Source: a virus. From it: a DNA stretch of 64,000 bases. The translations under genes and the position numbers were made by a program. The notes beneath the pieces are model-generated. The model was not told the origin of the DNA and made no database searches. It worked only from the letters and a program-made list of their open reading frames with translations. Shown here piece by piece: positions 63,876 to 64,000 of the stretch. The stretch is taken from positions 17,524 to 81,523 of IMG/VR virus record IMGVR_UViG_3300032236_001065; one strand, given 5' to 3'. Each line of letters opens with the position of its first letter. Position 1 is the stretch's first letter.

Positions 63876-64000
63876 TATCTTCCTCCTCTTCCCACTCGGT
63901 TACTAGTTCTTGGGCAACCAGCCATTCTAGCACATCATACTCTTCTACGTCAACTCCGCCCCAAGGCTTGGCCCAGAATGCATCCCAGACTTGTTTTAAA
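63868..64000 (-). CDS. Hypothetical protein, minus strand, cut by window edge
   Basis: Only the C-terminal 43 residues are visible (WDAFWAKPWGGVDVEEYDVLEWLVAQELV, then WEEEEDNG). Trp-rich and acidic. It overlaps the start of the following gene (ATGGATAA). The start and full length are beyond the window. Confidence 0.6.
   Translation of the reverse strand, partial: LKQVWDAFWAKPWGGVDVEEYDVLEWLVAQELVTEWEEEEDNG

Noticed and set aside
1-64000. CRISPR array
   Set aside because: No regularly spaced identical repeats of 20-40 bp were seen; the phased 6-bp repeats at 63 kb are too short.

Overview
The window is 64 kb of a tailed double-stranded DNA phage with a siphovirus plan: HK97-type capsid, non-contractile tail, a 1851-residue tape measure and no sheath genes. 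The host is most likely an actinobacterium. The phage encodes a WhiB-type iron-sulphur regulator with exact C-x29-C-x2-C-x5-C spacing and an HslV/proteasome-beta-like protein, and many of its small proteins resemble families I associate with actinophages. The DNA is AT-rich (roughly 37% GC by eye), which suits phages of small freshwater actinobacteria better than phages of high-GC soil hosts; that host assignment is inference. Almost every gene lies on the + strand, with 1-4 nt overlaps (ATGA, TAATG). Only the last 130-400 bases carry minus-strand genes. No integrase, repressor or portal gene is visible, so the genome continues beyond at least one edge.

Layout. 1-3.4 kb: end of a peptidoglycan-binding protein, holin-like protein, prohead protease with an embedded scaffold, major capsid protein. 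3.5-7.5 kb: head-tail connectors and major tail protein. 7.5-25 kb: tail assembly chaperone with a -1 frameshift at CCCAAAC, tape measure, distal tail and fibre genes, then small virion-region genes and a free-standing HNH gene. 25.4-38.9 kb: replication and recombination (metallophosphoesterase, DnaB helicase, primase, gp32-like protein, DnaE polymerase, RecA, Cas4-like nuclease, RuvC-like resolvase). 38.9-40.9 kb: FmdB zinc ribbon and a glycan cassette (FkbM methyltransferase, glycosyltransferase, phosphomannose-isomerase-type cupin). 40.9-44.2 kb: terminase, three tRNAs (Asn, Met/Ile2, Gln) and a structured RNA of about 120 nt. 44.2-49.5 kb: HNH protein, a 1128-residue glycine-rich and cadherin-like adhesin, and a capsid-associated protein. 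49.5-55.3 kb: stress and proteostasis genes (small heat-shock protein, Dps, tRNA-Arg, scaffold-like protein, GroES, WhiB, thioredoxin, HslV-like protein). 55.4-56.5 kb: a secreted Ig-like protein with its own promoter and terminator. 56.5-63 kb: small accessory genes plus a pyrimidine-dimer glycosylase, SSB and dUTPase. 63-63.5 kb: a non-coding AT-rich region with 10-bp-phased repeats, where transcription converges.

How it works together. The phage brings most of a replisome (DnaE, DnaB, primase, two ssDNA-binding proteins, RecA, RuvC-like) but no visible sliding clamp. It also carries folding and redox helpers that probably keep the host productive during infection. Promoters share TTGACA-N18-TATAAT-type sequences. 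Several -35 boxes overlap the upstream stop codon, and about eight genes look leaderless. The observations that most deserve follow-up are: two proteins with internal Shine-Dalgarno starts and a W-x-G-x-F C-terminal peptide shared by three putative capsid-associated proteins; the pseudoknot-containing RNA at 44.1 kb; the HslV-like protein; the phased-repeat region; and a strand-biased GCGGG word across the genome.
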